The translations under genes were made by a program, and so were the position numbers. The notes under the pieces were generated by a model that did not search any database, had not been told where the DNA came from, and saw only the letters and a list, made by a program, of their open reading frames with translations. Shown in pieces: positions 9,545 to 19,164 of a stretch of 64,000 nucleotides of DNA. Position 1 is the first letter of the stretch. Every line of letters starts with the position of its first letter. Source of the stretch: JL08 sp039969355 (GTDB lineage: Bacteria; Pseudomonadota; Alphaproteobacteria; Rhodobacterales; Rhodobacteraceae); contig JBDVOA010000028.1 of assembly GCA_039969355.1 (NCBI GenBank), forward strand, positions 1 to 64,000. The letters run 5' to 3'.

Positions 9545-10909
9545 TCAAGCAGTCCGCATCGGTGTTTTCATCGTGACCAACTCCTCCGACATCGTCGGAT
9601 GGACCGCGACCGTGCGGTCAAAATCCTCTTTAGTCGCCCCCATCTTGATTGCGATTCCTGCAAGCTGGATCATCTCTCCGGCGCCGGGGGCTACAATGTG
9701 GCATCCCAATACCACTCGCGAGGCCTTAGATACCACCAGTTTCATCATGACCCGATCAGTTCGCCCGGCAAATGCCGTCTGCATCGGGCGAAAACTGGTA
9801 CAAAAGATCTCAACGGGTTCCTGTTCGCGCGCCGCTTCTTCCGACAGACCGACAGTACCCATTTCCGGTTGCGTAAAGATGGCAGAGGGTACCAGTTCAT
9901 GATCGACTTTGGTTGGGTTGCCCTTGAAAACTGTTTCCACGAAGGCCATGCCTTCACGGATGGCAACTGGCGTCAGATTGACCCGATTGGTCACATCCCC
10001 GATGGCATAGATGGATGGCTGGCCAGTCTGGGAATACGCATCCACGATGATTTCGCCTCGGCGACCGATTTGAGCACCTGTGTTTTCAAAGCCCATGTCG
10101 GCCGAATTAGGTTCACGACCGGTCGCGAACATTACTTGATCAAAGGTTTTCTCGTCCCCGTTTGTGGCCTTGGTCCAGATGCCTTTGCCTTCACGGCGCA
10201 TTTCAAGAACGTTGGTTCCAGTCTTGAGATCGACGCCGCGCTCACACATTTCTGTCGCTACCAATCCGCGCGCCTCACCGTCAAAACCGCGTAGTATCTG
10301 CGCGCCTCTATAGTATTGCGTTACATCAACGCCCATGCCGTTCATAACCCCTGCAAATTCGCAGGCGATATAACCCCCTCCGATGATCAACATCGATTCT
10401 GGCAATTCAGGCAGGTGAAATATCTCGTCGGATGTGATTGCAAGTTCGGCACCGGGCATATCGGGCTTCACTGGATGACCACCCGTGGCAATGAGGATGT
10501 GCTTGGCTGTTTTTGTTTCTCCACTCGACAAGGCAACGGTATGTGCATCAACCAATGTCGCCCGCGCATCAAACGTTTCCACGCCTGCACCGGCCAAAAG
10601 ATTGCGATAGACCTGTTCCAGCCGATCCAGTTCTTTGGTCATGTTTTTTTGAAACCGAGGCCAGTCAAAAGTTGCCTGATCAAAATCCCAACCAAAGGCG
10701 CGAGCATCTTCGGCATGTCGGGCATAACCAGAAGCAAAAACCATCAGTTTTTTAGGAACACATCCGCGAATCACACAGGTGCCGCCATAGCGATCTTCTT
10801 CGGCCAAACCGACTTTGGCACCTGTGTCGGCAGCTGCGACACGGGCGGCGCGCACACCCCCTGAACCACCGCCAATTACAAACAGATCATAGTCAAAACT
10901 AGAGGCCAT
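9545..10909 (-). CDS. gor: Glutathione-disulfide reductase
   Basis: Gor reduces GSSG to GSH with NADPH in the cytoplasm. The 454-residue protein has the FAD-binding GGGSGGVRAARVAA near the start, the redox-active disulfide in GGTCVIRGCVPKKL, the NADPH-binding GGGYIACEFAGVM, and the C-terminal dimer-interface His in VHPTMSEELV. The GCVPKK form and lack of a lipoamide-type interface point to glutathione reductase over other members. It starts five bases after the rpiA stop, so the two are co-transcribed; RpiA is in the pentose phosphate pathway that also makes NADPH. Confidence 0.93.
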   Translation of the reverse strand: MASSFDYDLFVIGGGSGGVRAARVAAADTGAKVGLAEEDRYGGTCVIRGCVPKKLMVFASGYARHAEDARAFGWDFDQATFDWPRFQKNMTKELDRLEQVYRNLLAGAGVETFDARATLVDAHTVALSSGETKTAKHILIATGGHPVKPDMPGAELAITSDEIFHLPELPESMLIIGGGYIACEFAGVMNGMGVDVTQYYRGAQILRGFDGEARGLVATEMCERGVDLKTGTNVLEMRREGKGIWTKATNGDEKTFDQVMFATGREPNSADMGFENTGAQIGRRGEIIVDAYSQTGQPSIYAIGDVTNRVNLTPVAIREGMAFVETVFKGNPTKVDHELVPSAIFTQPEMGTVGLSEEAAREQEPVEIFCTSFRPMQTAFAGRTDRVMMKLVVSKASRVVLGCHIVAPGAGEMIQLAGIAIKMGATKEDFDRTVAVHPTMSEELVTMKTPMRTA

Positions 10910-10914
10910 TCGCT

Positions 10915-11703
10915 TTAGTCCACCACATCAGAAAACAGATTGTCGAGTTGATCCGGAGCCGCGTCGTCCCGCTGGACAGTTCCTTCATTGATATCGCGGA
11001 CTTCGACACGACCGTCGCCATATCCAATGACAACTGAGTCACAGATATCGATGAACAGACCATTTTCAACCACTCCGGGCATCTGGTTGAGCACCAGCGA
11101 CAATTGTCGGGCATTTCCAATCTTTTGCAGACGCAAATCCAGTATGTGATTTCCTTCATCCGTGACAAAGGGGCTTTCATCATTCATGCGCAGCGTTGAC
11201 GACCGCCCCAGGACATCCATTGAGATCAAAGTTTCCTCGACCAGCGCTTTTGTCGTCTCAAGACCAAAGGGGATCACTTCGATTGGCAATGGAAAGGCAC
11301 CCAGAGTTTCAACTTCTTTGGCGTCATCTGCAATCACAACCATTTTGTCGCTTGCTGTTGCTACTATTTTCTCCTGCAGCAATGCGCCGCCTCCGCCTTT
11401 GATCAGGTTGAGGTCACTGTCAAATTCGTCAGCCCCGTCTATTGTCAGATCCAGCCACTTGGCGTCGTCCAGAGTGATGACTTTGATCCCAACTTCCCGA
11501 GCAAGCTCCGCTGTCCGGGTTGATGTCGGAACTGCTGTGATTTGCAGACCGTCGTTCTGCACCCTTTCGCCCAGACACCGCACCAGCCATGCTGCAGTGC
11601 TGCCCGTCCCAAGGCCGATGCGCATCCCGTCTTCAACGTAGGTACTTGCTCGTTTTGCAGCGACAAATTTTGCCGTGTCGGTGGGTGACAATTCTCCGGT
11701 CAT
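10915..11703 (-). CDS. rpiA: Ribose-5-phosphate isomerase A
   Basis: RpiA interconverts ribose 5-phosphate and ribulose 5-phosphate. The 262-residue protein shows the family signatures GLGTGSTAAWLVRCLGER, TIDGADEFDSDLNLIKGGG with the catalytic Asp/Lys region, and GGGALLQEKIVA. It is 20-40 residues longer than the usual RpiA because of a polar C-terminal tail (EGTVQRDDAAPDQLDNLF). First gene of the minus-strand run toward gor. Confidence 0.95.
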   Translation of the reverse strand: MTGELSPTDTAKFVAAKRASTYVEDGMRIGLGTGSTAAWLVRCLGERVQNDGLQITAVPTSTRTAELAREVGIKVITLDDAKWLDLTIDGADEFDSDLNLIKGGGGALLQEKIVATASDKMVVIADDAKEVETLGAFPLPIEVIPFGLETTKALVEETLISMDVLGRSSTLRMNDESPFVTDEGNHILDLRLQKIGNARQLSLVLNQMPGVVENGLFIDICDSVVIGYGDGRVEVRDINEGTVQRDDAAPDQLDNLFSDVVD

Positions 11704-11887
11704 AGGCAGCCTCCAGATTATGTTGGCGCCTTATAGGCTGCATGGCGCGCAGTGGCGAGAGGTGAAATGGCGTGAAATTGGAGAGATTGAGAAGAGATCG
11801 AAACCAAACTGATCTCTTGTTGCAGTGCCAACGATGTCCTGTCAGCATCGGACAATGTTTGGGCGGACGTAAACCATTGCAGATATT

Positions 11888-13087
11888 ATGGACGGAATCA
11901 GCAACTGGTTGTTGCAAGGTGCGGTTCAAGACACAGACCTTCGCGAAACCATGTCACAAGTTGCAGAACGACTCGTGGACGGAGGCATGCCTATCTGCCG
12001 TATCGTCTTGGGACGCACTTTGCTCCCCCCAGTCATTGGCTTGATCGATCTGGAATGGAACTCTGACACAGGGCAAGTCACCGAGGTCCGCGTGCCACGC
12101 AACCGGTTTAAGATCGAAATGTTCGACAACACCCCGTTTGGTGACATGATTTTTAACCGGGTCGAAGCGTATTCGGCCAATCTGCTGGATACTGACATTT
12201 TAAAAAAATACGACTTGTTTGAGAAATTGGCCGATCAGGGCGTCACGGGATATGCCGCCTTTTCGCGAACATTTGGTCGCGGCCGCAGCGTTTTGCCTGG
12301 CGCGCCGGAACACGTCGAAGGGGCCGTCATTTCGTTTTGCACGCGTAGGTTCAGCGGATTCTCAAAGGCGGACGTTGAAGCCTTGGAGCGCCTCATCATG
12401 CCACTTTGTGCCTGCGTCCGTGTTGCCACCGATCGATTGCTGGTCACGGAGCTAATGGAAATTTATCTTGGGCGTATTTCCGGAAAACACGTCCTGACTG
12501 GCCAAAGCGCGCGCGGCGACGCTCGTTCAATAGATTGCGCGTTACTTTACAGCGACATGCGAAATCCTCTCGAACTGTCGCAGGCCATGCCGCCCGGTGA
12601 TTTCATGAACAGTGTCAATCAATACTTTGACTGTACTGCAGGCGCCGTTCTCGATCATGGCGGTGAAGTGCTGAAGTTTATTGGAGACGGTGTACTGGCG
12701 ATCTTTCCTTTTGATGATGCAAACCGACCCAGAGTCAACATGTGTGCTGCTGCACTTTCGGCTTCGCGCGAAGCATTTGCGCGGGCAGATCACACGAATA
12801 ACCAACGCTGTTCGACGGGACTGCCTCCGATCGACTTTGGGATCGCGCTACATATCGGGTCAGTCCTTTATGGAAACGTTGGGACTGAAAAGCGGCTGGA
12901 CTTTACCGCAACCGGGCCTGTGGTTGGCCTCGTAAGCCGTTGTGAAGCCCTGACCAGAACACTGGGCAAACCGCTAGTCGCGACCGCGGATTTTCGTGCT
13001 CACTGTCCACAGGACTCCCAATCGCTTGGCACGCACGCCCTTCGTGGGTTTGGGGATAGCGTGGATCTCTTCACGTATCCCCCATAG
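11888..13087 (+). CDS. Class III adenylate/guanylate cyclase with N-terminal sensor-like domain
   Basis: The 399-residue protein lacks a signal peptide or membrane segment. Residues 1-190 form a GAF-like alpha/beta region (VSEFRV type sequence, DLFEKLADQGVTGYAAFSRTFG) seen in other Rhodobacteraceae cyclases. Residues about 210-390 are the catalytic CHD domain: both metal-binding Asp are present (CALLYSDMR and FIGDGVLAIF), and the ATP-site segment GTEKRLDFTATGPVVGLVSR follows. The ring Asp-Met-Arg replaces the more usual Asp-x-Arg-Gly-Phe-Thr. It should make cAMP or cGMP from a cytosolic signal; the substrate and ligand are not determinable here. Confidence 0.88.
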   Translation: MDGISNWLLQGAVQDTDLRETMSQVAERLVDGGMPICRIVLGRTLLPPVIGLIDLEWNSDTGQVTEVRVPRNRFKIEMFDNTPFGDMIFNRVEAYSANLLDTDILKKYDLFEKLADQGVTGYAAFSRTFGRGRSVLPGAPEHVEGAVISFCTRRFSGFSKADVEALERLIMPLCACVRVATDRLLVTELMEIYLGRISGKHVLTGQSARGDARSIDCALLYSDMRNPLELSQAMPPGDFMNSVNQYFDCTAGAVLDHGGEVLKFIGDGVLAIFPFDDANRPRVNMCAAALSASREAFARADHTNNQRCSTGLPPIDFGIALHIGSVLYGNVGTEKRLDFTATGPVVGLVSRCEALTRTLGKPLVATADFRAHCPQDSQSLGTHALRGFGDSVDLFTYPP

Positions 13088-13191
13088 ATCAAATCACCCA
13101 TTTCGGAATTAGATGGAACCGATAGCGCAAACGCGTGCCAAGGGTCGCATTTTGGCAGAATTTTCCGACGCGCTGCAGTATATCCGCCTAT

Positions 13192-13899
13192 ATGGACGAC
13201 ATTTATCGACTTCACTATGCCCCCGACAATGCCTCGATGATCGTTCGGCTTGTACTTGAGACGTTGGAAATCCCTTACCAAGCTGTTTTGGTAGATCGTT
13301 CGGCGCACGGACAGTCTGAACCACAATATCTGGCGATTAACCCAAATGGCCTGATCCCTACTCTGGAGACCGCCGAAGGCCCGATATTTGAGACCGGCGC
13401 GATCCTTTTGTGGCTGGCGGACCGACACGGTGCATTGGCACCCGCCCCGGATGATCGTGCGCGCGGGCATTTTCTGAAATGGCTGTTTTTTGTCTCCAAC
13501 ACTTTACATGCCGGGATGCGCATCCAGTTCTACCCAGAACAATACGCCGGCCCTGACACTTCAATCTGCACTGCCCTAAGTCGCCAAATGGCAAAAGTGG
13601 TTGTCAGACACCTCACGACGCTTGATACCGAGGCAGGCGCAAAGCGGCCCTGGTTTAACGCCACCAATCCTTCCACTCTGGATTTTTACGTCGCGGCGTG
13701 CCTGCGCTGGCTGGCGCTTTACCCAAAGGATCCGCTTCGCCCCTCGTTTGATCTGCCACACTTCGTTCATTTACATGCTTTGGCGCTTCGCCTAGACACT
13801 CTCCCGGCTACCACCGCCGTCGCCACTGCCGAAGGCCTTGGACCAACACCCTTTTCCAATCCGCGTTACCCCAACCCTCCAGAAGGATCGGCTACCTGA
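13192..13899 (+). CDS. Glutathione S-transferase family protein
   Basis: This 235-residue protein has an N-terminal thioredoxin fold (residues 1-80: YRLHYAPDNASMIVRLVLE; NPNGLIPTLE with the cis-Pro; ETGAILLWLAD with the GSH-binding Glu-Thr replacing Glu-Ser) and an all-helical C-terminal domain. It is probably a cytosolic GST. I start it at ATG 13192 because this gives the normal N-terminal beta strand; the frame extends to 13135. The stop overlaps the sdaA start as TGATG, indicating coupled translation. Confidence 0.87.
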   Translation: MDDIYRLHYAPDNASMIVRLVLETLEIPYQAVLVDRSAHGQSEPQYLAINPNGLIPTLETAEGPIFETGAILLWLADRHGALAPAPDDRARGHFLKWLFFVSNTLHAGMRIQFYPEQYAGPDTSICTALSRQMAKVVVRHLTTLDTEAGAKRPWFNATNPSTLDFYVAACLRWLALYPKDPLRPSFDLPHFVHLHALALRLDTLPATTAVATAEGLGPTPFSNPRYPNPPEGSAT

Positions 13900-15272
13900 T
13901 GTTTCTTTCAATATTCGAAATGTTCAAGGTCGGAATTGGCCCGTCTTCTTCACATACCATGGGGCCAATGGTAGCAGCTGCACGGTTTCTGGACACCATG
14001 CGTGCTTCACCTTTTGAGTTTCATGGAGTGCGGTCCTCCTTGCATGGATCGCTTGCGTTCACCGGTGTTGGCCACGCCACGGATCGGGCGACAATTCTTG
14101 GCCTTGCCGGGTTCCATCCCACAACATACGACGCCAGCAAGGCGGACGTAGCATTGGCCGAAATCAAGGCAACGCATGTCATGAAGCCCGAAGGATTGTC
14201 TGAACTGCGTTTCAATCCGGATCAGGATTTGATTTTTGACTACGAGACGGCGTTACCGGGCCATGCCAACGGCATGATCTTGATGGCAACCGATGCGCAA
14301 GGCGACGTGATGTTGCAAGAGACTTATTATTCAATTGGCGGCGGATTTGTCGTAACCGAAGACGAGCTCGCCTCCGGCAAGACAACCGACGAAGGTGATC
14401 CTGTTCCATTTCCCTTTAAGTCGGCTAAAGAAATGCTGAAAATGGCCGCTACTTCAGGAAAGTCCATCGCCCGAATGAAGCACGCCAATGAAGTTTCGCG
14501 CACCGGTAGTGACAATCTGTCAAAGGGTACAGCGCGGATATGGCGGGTTATGAATGACTGTATTAATCGGGGGCTGGAAACAGACGGAATTCTGCCTGGA
14601 GGGTTGATGGTCAGGCGCCGGGCAAAACCCATCCATGACGCTCTATTGGCTGAACGCGGGATGAACTGGGCAGCGCCCCACACGATCAATGACTGGATGA
14701 GCGTTTACGCAATGGCAGTAAACGAAGAGAACGCAGCAGGTGGTCAGGTCGTTACGGCTCCGACAAATGGCGCTGCAGGCGTCGTCCCTGCTACGCTGCG
14801 ATACTACCTTGATCACGTTCCGGGAGCTTCAGCTGGACACGTCGAAGACTTTTTGCTTACCGCAGCTGCAATTGGTGGTCTGGTCAAATACAACGCCTCG
14901 ATCTCGGGCGCTGAGGCAGGTTGCCAGGCTGAAGTCGGCAGTGCCTCTGCCATGGCAGCCGCTGGTCTTTGCGCTGTAATGGGTGGAACTCCAGAACAGG
15001 TTGAGAACGCAGCTGAAATCGCTTTGGAGCACCATCTTGGTATGACCTGCGATCCTGTGCGCGGTCTTGTTCAGGTCCCATGTATTGAGCGTAACGGTCT
15101 TGGGGCGATCAAGGCCATATCAGCGGCATCGCTCGCATTGCGAGGTGATGGAACACATCTAGTTCCGCTGGATGCCTGCATTGAAACAATGCGGCAGACC
15201 GGGACCGATATGAGTGAAAAGTACAAGGAAACATCCCTGGGCGGATTGGCGGTAAATGTACCCAATTGTTAA
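13899..15272 (+). CDS. sdaA: L-serine ammonia-lyase (L-serine deaminase), single-chain type
   Basis: SdaA converts L-serine to pyruvate and ammonia using a [4Fe-4S] cluster. The 457 residues are typical of the fused single-chain enzyme. The N-terminal beta domain carries FEMFKVGIGPSSSHTMGPM, and the C-terminal alpha domain has GSASAMAAAGLCAVMGG with cluster Cys, EHHLGMTCDPVRGLVQVPC with further Cys, and IERNGLGAIKA. It is overlapped by the preceding GST gene and stands alone after it. Confidence 0.96.
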   Translation: MFLSIFEMFKVGIGPSSSHTMGPMVAAARFLDTMRASPFEFHGVRSSLHGSLAFTGVGHATDRATILGLAGFHPTTYDASKADVALAEIKATHVMKPEGLSELRFNPDQDLIFDYETALPGHANGMILMATDAQGDVMLQETYYSIGGGFVVTEDELASGKTTDEGDPVPFPFKSAKEMLKMAATSGKSIARMKHANEVSRTGSDNLSKGTARIWRVMNDCINRGLETDGILPGGLMVRRRAKPIHDALLAERGMNWAAPHTINDWMSVYAMAVNEENAAGGQVVTAPTNGAAGVVPATLRYYLDHVPGASAGHVEDFLLTAAAIGGLVKYNASISGAEAGCQAEVGSASAMAAAGLCAVMGGTPEQVENAAEIALEHHLGMTCDPVRGLVQVPCIERNGLGAIKAISAASLALRGDGTHLVPLDACIETMRQTGTDMSEKYKETSLGGLAVNVPNC

Positions 15273-15377
15273 GTAGGCGCGCCAACCCGCGGTACACCTT
15301 AAGAACCAAAACGAAGTGACGCTAAGTCGCGACAATCTAGGCTTGCAAACACCTTTGGCAGTGCATAGCGTCACCGA

Positions 15378-16325
15378 ATGGCGCGAGTGAGTCCAGTTAG
15401 CACAACCTTAGATCGGCCACTTCTCGGTATCACATTGATGCTGGGATTTTGTGCAGTAGCGCCTTTGGCCGACGCAGTGGCCAAGATTCTAGCTCAAACA
15501 GTGCCACTTGGATTGCTCGTCTTCGTACGATTTGCCGTGCAGGTGATTCTTCTAATCCCATTGGTCATGCTAACTGGTCGGCAATGGCGCATGAGTAGTC
15601 GCGTCTTGGGACTTACAGCGCTTCGTACCGTTTTGCACATGACCGGCATCGCCGCGATGATCACAGCATTGAAATTCCTTCCGTTGGCGGATGCTGTGGC
15701 AATTGCATTTGTAATGCCGTTCCTGATGCTCCTATTGGGGAAGTATGTGCTTGGCGAGGAAGTTGGCCGCCGCCGGATCTATGCCTGTGTTGTTGGGTTC
15801 ATTGGAACCCTGCTTGTTATACAGCCAAGCTTTGTTCAGGTGGGGTGGCCTGCATTGCTGCCTCTCACCGTTGCTGTGGTATTTTCGCTTTTCATGCTTG
15901 TCACGCGGCAGATCGCCAAAGAGACCGACCCAATCGGACTACAGGCGGTCAGCGGCGTCATGGCGATGGTAGTCTTGGCACCTGCCCTGTTCTTCTTTCA
16001 GGACAGTGGGATTGTTGCGCTCGAATTGATATCACCGAGCAAATCTGATTGGGTCCTGCTGCTTGCTATCGGAGTGCTTGGAACGTTGGCGCACCTGTTG
16101 ATGACCTGGTCGCTGCGATACGCTCCTTCGGCCACTCTGGCCCCGATGCAATATTTGGAAATCCCTTTTGCGACGATTCTTGGGCTAGTGATATTCGGCG
16201 ATCTTCCAAATGGCACTGCAGCACTAGGCATCATCATCACGATCCTTGCCGGACTCTACATTGTGCTCAGAGAGCGGGCCACAGCAAAGGCGCTTGCATC
16301 CAGTGTTGTACCAGCAGCGGAATAG
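15378..16325 (+). CDS. DMT-superfamily (EamA) transporter
   Basis: The 315-residue inner-membrane protein has about ten transmembrane helices in two EamA repeats (residues 15-150 and 165-300). Its sequence AVSGVMAMVVLAP and YAPSATLAPMQYLEIPFATI are typical of Rhodobacteraceae DMT permeases. The exported metabolite is unknown. Its last 59 bases overlap the 3' end of the convergent thiN gene, an unusual coding-coding overlap. Confidence 0.9.
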   Translation: MARVSPVSTTLDRPLLGITLMLGFCAVAPLADAVAKILAQTVPLGLLVFVRFAVQVILLIPLVMLTGRQWRMSSRVLGLTALRTVLHMTGIAAMITALKFLPLADAVAIAFVMPFLMLLLGKYVLGEEVGRRRIYACVVGFIGTLLVIQPSFVQVGWPALLPLTVAVVFSLFMLVTRQIAKETDPIGLQAVSGVMAMVVLAPALFFFQDSGIVALELISPSKSDWVLLLAIGVLGTLAHLLMTWSLRYAPSATLAPMQYLEIPFATILGLVIFGDLPNGTAALGIIITILAGLYIVLRERATAKALASSVVPAAE

Positions 16326-16950
16326 CGTGGCGCGGCAATACAAGTAGCATCTTTGGTGCGTCAAAACGAAGGCGCACTGGACCGGTCGCTTCATTTGACG
16401 TTCCGATTTTCTGATCGGGCGAAAAATTTAATCCGTCAATGGGCCATCTCAACCCCTCAGAATGGCCCGAAACCGGTCCCATCGGAAACAGAGACACGGT
16501 GTCACCGACTACCAGATCGAGCGAAAGAACAGGTGGCGCAAGACAGACGACATCCTGGGCGCCAATCACAATGCAGGGCCGGTTTGGGTGAAGTACCAAG
16601 GTATGAAAAACCGCGAGTTGGTGGTCAGTTCGCGCGCCTGTAAAACCAACTGCAAGCACCAGCGGAGCGGCAACGTTTGACAGGGCCTTTTCAAAGTCCG
16701 TGCTGTCCTGTTCAGCGATTCTGTGCAGGCAATCCTGCGGCAACTTGTCCAACAATTGTTTCGGGATTGAATCGAAGTCTCCAATTACAGCATCAGGGAC
16801 CAGACCGGCGCGATCCGCCAGAACGGCGCCGCCATCGGCCGCGACCAAAAAAGGCGAATATGCAAGAACATTCAATAAATCTTCGGTTTTTGCGGGCCCG
16901 CCACCAACCATTGTCACTATATCGGTGTGCTGAACGATCTCGTCAATCAT
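16267..16950 (-). CDS. thiN: Thiamine diphosphokinase (thiamine pyrophosphokinase)
   Basis: This enzyme transfers pyrophosphate from ATP to thiamine, making the cofactor thiamine diphosphate. The 227 residues include FLVAADGGAVLADRAGLVPD, AVIGDFDSIP with the catalytic Asp pair, EQDSTDFEKALSN, and GARTDHQLAVFHTL with the substrate-binding region. The C-terminal beta domain ends in a 30-residue hydrophobic tail that is encoded partly inside the overlap with the DMT gene, so this tail may be a late extension. It stands alone on the minus strand. Confidence 0.9.
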   Translation of the reverse strand: MIDEIVQHTDIVTMVGGGPAKTEDLLNVLAYSPFLVAADGGAVLADRAGLVPDAVIGDFDSIPKQLLDKLPQDCLHRIAEQDSTDFEKALSNVAAPLVLAVGFTGARTDHQLAVFHTLVLHPNRPCIVIGAQDVVCLAPPVLSLDLVVGDTVSLFPMGPVSGHSEGLRWPIDGLNFSPDQKIGTSNEATGPVRLRFDAPKMLLVLPRHAIPLLVQHWMQAPLLWPAL

Positions 16951-17088
16951 GGCAAAATTGTGCCTTTTTCAGAAACTGGCCACATTTTGGACACGAAATG
17001 ATACCTTTACGGGCACAGTTTCGCGCCGGTTTCGACTTTGGTTCGATGTTATACACAATCCTGCAATTTGGCAGAGGACGAGCATCTG

Positions 17089-19059
17089 ATGGTAAACAAT
17101 AACAAGATTCTCACGGTCTCTTATGGGACGTTTTCGTGCACGCTGGAAGGGTTTGATGACTCTTTCGGGACAATGAAGGCGATCGCCGAATATTTCAGAG
17201 ACCTTGCATCTGATGATCGCTATTTCGGTGCCGAACCGCCGCAGCCTGATGCAGACATGCTCGCCCGCATTGCGCAGCGCGAGGTTACACGCCGCGTCGA
17301 GGCTCATAGCGAAAACGGCGGTATTGTCTTGCGCGCCCAAGATCAGGCCGCAGCACAGCCTGTACCCTCCATTTCTGCTGTTCCAGCTGCAGCACAAGTT
17401 GTCGCGGAACCAGAAGTGGCGCAGCCGGCAGTTGCAACGCCTGTCGAGGCGACTGAAAACGTTACCGAACAGGAACCGGCTGTTGACGTGATTGAAAACT
17501 TAGCCGAGAATTCTGCTGAGGAGACTGCTGTAGCGGACGAAGAGCTGACAGCACAGATTGAGGCTGAACCAGTGGCCGATGTTGCCGATATCGAGGTGCA
17601 AGAAGAGATCGGCGTCGCTGCTGTCGAAGACGCGCCTGAATTGCGTGTGGAAGATGATGTTGCCGCCGCCGAGGAAATAACAGACCCGGACGTTACAGCC
17701 GAAATCGAAACCGCAACGGTCGTTGAGGCCGTCCCGATGGCGGACACTACAAAAAACGTAGTTGAGGACAAAGACGGCGATAGCATCGCCGCAAAACTAC
17801 AGCGCATTCGCGCTGTGGTGTCGCGCAGCGACGACATCGTAGAGGACAACGGTTATCAGGAAGACGAACACGCGGTCGATTTAGTCGCAAAGCCTGAAGA
17901 GAGCATAGAAACGGCTTTCGATTTGGACGCCGAGAATATCGCAGAATCCGTTGACGTGATCAGCGATAATCAGGAAGAAGCGTACGACGACGATATCCAA
18001 AACGAAGAAAACGATAACCTCTTTACTGAAGATGCCGGTTTCGACTCTAATGAAGAGACGACGATGGAACCCCAAACGGATGTTCCTAGCGATAACGAAA
18101 ACGAAATCGACGCCCGTCTTATCAAAGTCAATCGGGCCGAGTTGGAGGCCGCGATTGCGGATGACGTAGTTGACAATCCTGAGGACATTGCACCGGTTTC
18201 GGACGAGCATGACGTTGCACTGGATGCTGGTCTGTCAGACGAGGACGAAGCTGAGCTGCAGCGCGAATTGGCCGAGGTTGGTGTTGCACCGGAAACCGAT
18301 GCTGAGTCATCAGAGACGGTTGTTGCGGCTGAAACGGAAAACCATTCTGGTGCCAAGCTGCTGACAGAAGCCGCCAATGCGGATGACGACATGTCTCGCC
18401 TAATGGCTAAAGCCGAATCGCAAATGGACGAACCGGAAAGCTCGCAGCGCCGGGACGCTTTCTCCCACTTGCGTGCAGCTGTCGCTGCAACCAAGGCCGA
18501 AACAACACTCCGTAGTGACGACGATGACAGTACAAGCACGGAAGCCTACCGCGATGATCTGGCCAGTGCTGTCGTTAGACCACGCCGCCCCGATCCCATC
18601 GGGACCCGCACCAAGCGCCCGGGAGAGGCACGCCCCGCTCCGCTGAAACTGGTTGCTGAACAGCGCATAGACACCACTGGAAACGAACCACGCGGGCCGG
18701 TACGCCCACGCCGTGTAGCGTCTGACGTTCTGCAAAACGGCGAGGCCACAATTGAGGAAGAAAATGGCGGCTTTGTGGAATTTGCCAGCACCATGGGCGC
18801 AACGCAACTGCCTGATATTCTTGAGGCAGCGGCATCGTATATGGCCTTTGTCGAAGGCCGCGAGCAGTTCTCTCGCCCGCAACTGATGCACAAGGTCCGT
18901 CAGGTCGAGATGCAGAACTTTTCTCGCGAAGATGGACTGCGTTCTTTCGGCAAATTATTGCGTGCCGGGAAGATCGAAAAGATTCGTGGCGGCCGGTTCA
19001 CAGTTTCCGATGGAATCGGCTTCAAACCTGACTCTGATAACACCCGCGCGGCGGGTTAG
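17089..19059 (+). CDS. Large acidic protein with conserved ends, unknown function
   Basis: The protein has 656 residues. An ordered N-terminal piece (residues 1-85: MVNNNKILTVSYGTFSCTLEGF followed by an amphipathic helix and IAQREVTRRVEAH) is joined by about 400 residues of Glu/Asp/Ala/Val-rich low-complexity sequence to an ordered C-terminal domain (about 560-640: GATQLPDILEAAASYMAF, ... RPQLMHKVRQVE, RSFGKLLRAGKIEKIRGGRF). The two ends are the conserved parts in Rhodobacteraceae homologues as I recall. No signal peptide or membrane helix. Start ATG 17089 has GAGGA 11 bases upstream. I do not know its role; the C-terminal fold looks DNA- or protein-binding rather than enzymatic. Confidence 0.8.
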   Translation: MVNNNKILTVSYGTFSCTLEGFDDSFGTMKAIAEYFRDLASDDRYFGAEPPQPDADMLARIAQREVTRRVEAHSENGGIVLRAQDQAAAQPVPSISAVPAAAQVVAEPEVAQPAVATPVEATENVTEQEPAVDVIENLAENSAEETAVADEELTAQIEAEPVADVADIEVQEEIGVAAVEDAPELRVEDDVAAAEEITDPDVTAEIETATVVEAVPMADTTKNVVEDKDGDSIAAKLQRIRAVVSRSDDIVEDNGYQEDEHAVDLVAKPEESIETAFDLDAENIAESVDVISDNQEEAYDDDIQNEENDNLFTEDAGFDSNEETTMEPQTDVPSDNENEIDARLIKVNRAELEAAIADDVVDNPEDIAPVSDEHDVALDAGLSDEDEAELQRELAEVGVAPETDAESSETVVAAETENHSGAKLLTEAANADDDMSRLMAKAESQMDEPESSQRRDAFSHLRAAVAATKAETTLRSDDDDSTSTEAYRDDLASAVVRPRRPDPIGTRTKRPGEARPAPLKLVAEQRIDTTGNEPRGPVRPRRVASDVLQNGEATIEEENGGFVEFASTMGATQLPDILEAAASYMAFVEGREQFSRPQLMHKVRQVEMQNFSREDGLRSFGKLLRAGKIEKIRGGRFTVSDGIGFKPDSDNTRAAG

Positions 19060-19083
19060 TCTCAGCAAGATTGTTTTCCCAAG

Positions 19084-19107
19084 GGGCGGGCTCAGACGAG
19101 CCTGCCC
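19084..19107 (+). terminator. Rho-independent terminator after the acidic protein gene
   Basis: GGGCGGGCTC (19084-19093), loop AGAC, GAGCCTGCCC (19098-19107) form a ten-pair stem with one G-T wobble, followed by TTTCTGCGTTTTGTT. It lies 24 bases after the stop of the acidic protein gene. The other strand would carry CCTTGGGAAAACAATC after the stem, which is weaker. Confidence 0.8.
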
Positions 19108-19164
19108 TTTCTGCGTTTTGTTAAGCCTCGTTTTTGCAACCAAAGATCTTCAGATCCTTGCGCC

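Noticed and set aside
17343..17849. Ser/Ala-rich minus-strand open frame opposite the acidic protein gene.
   Set aside because: It mirrors acidic codons on the other strand; composition is an artefact.
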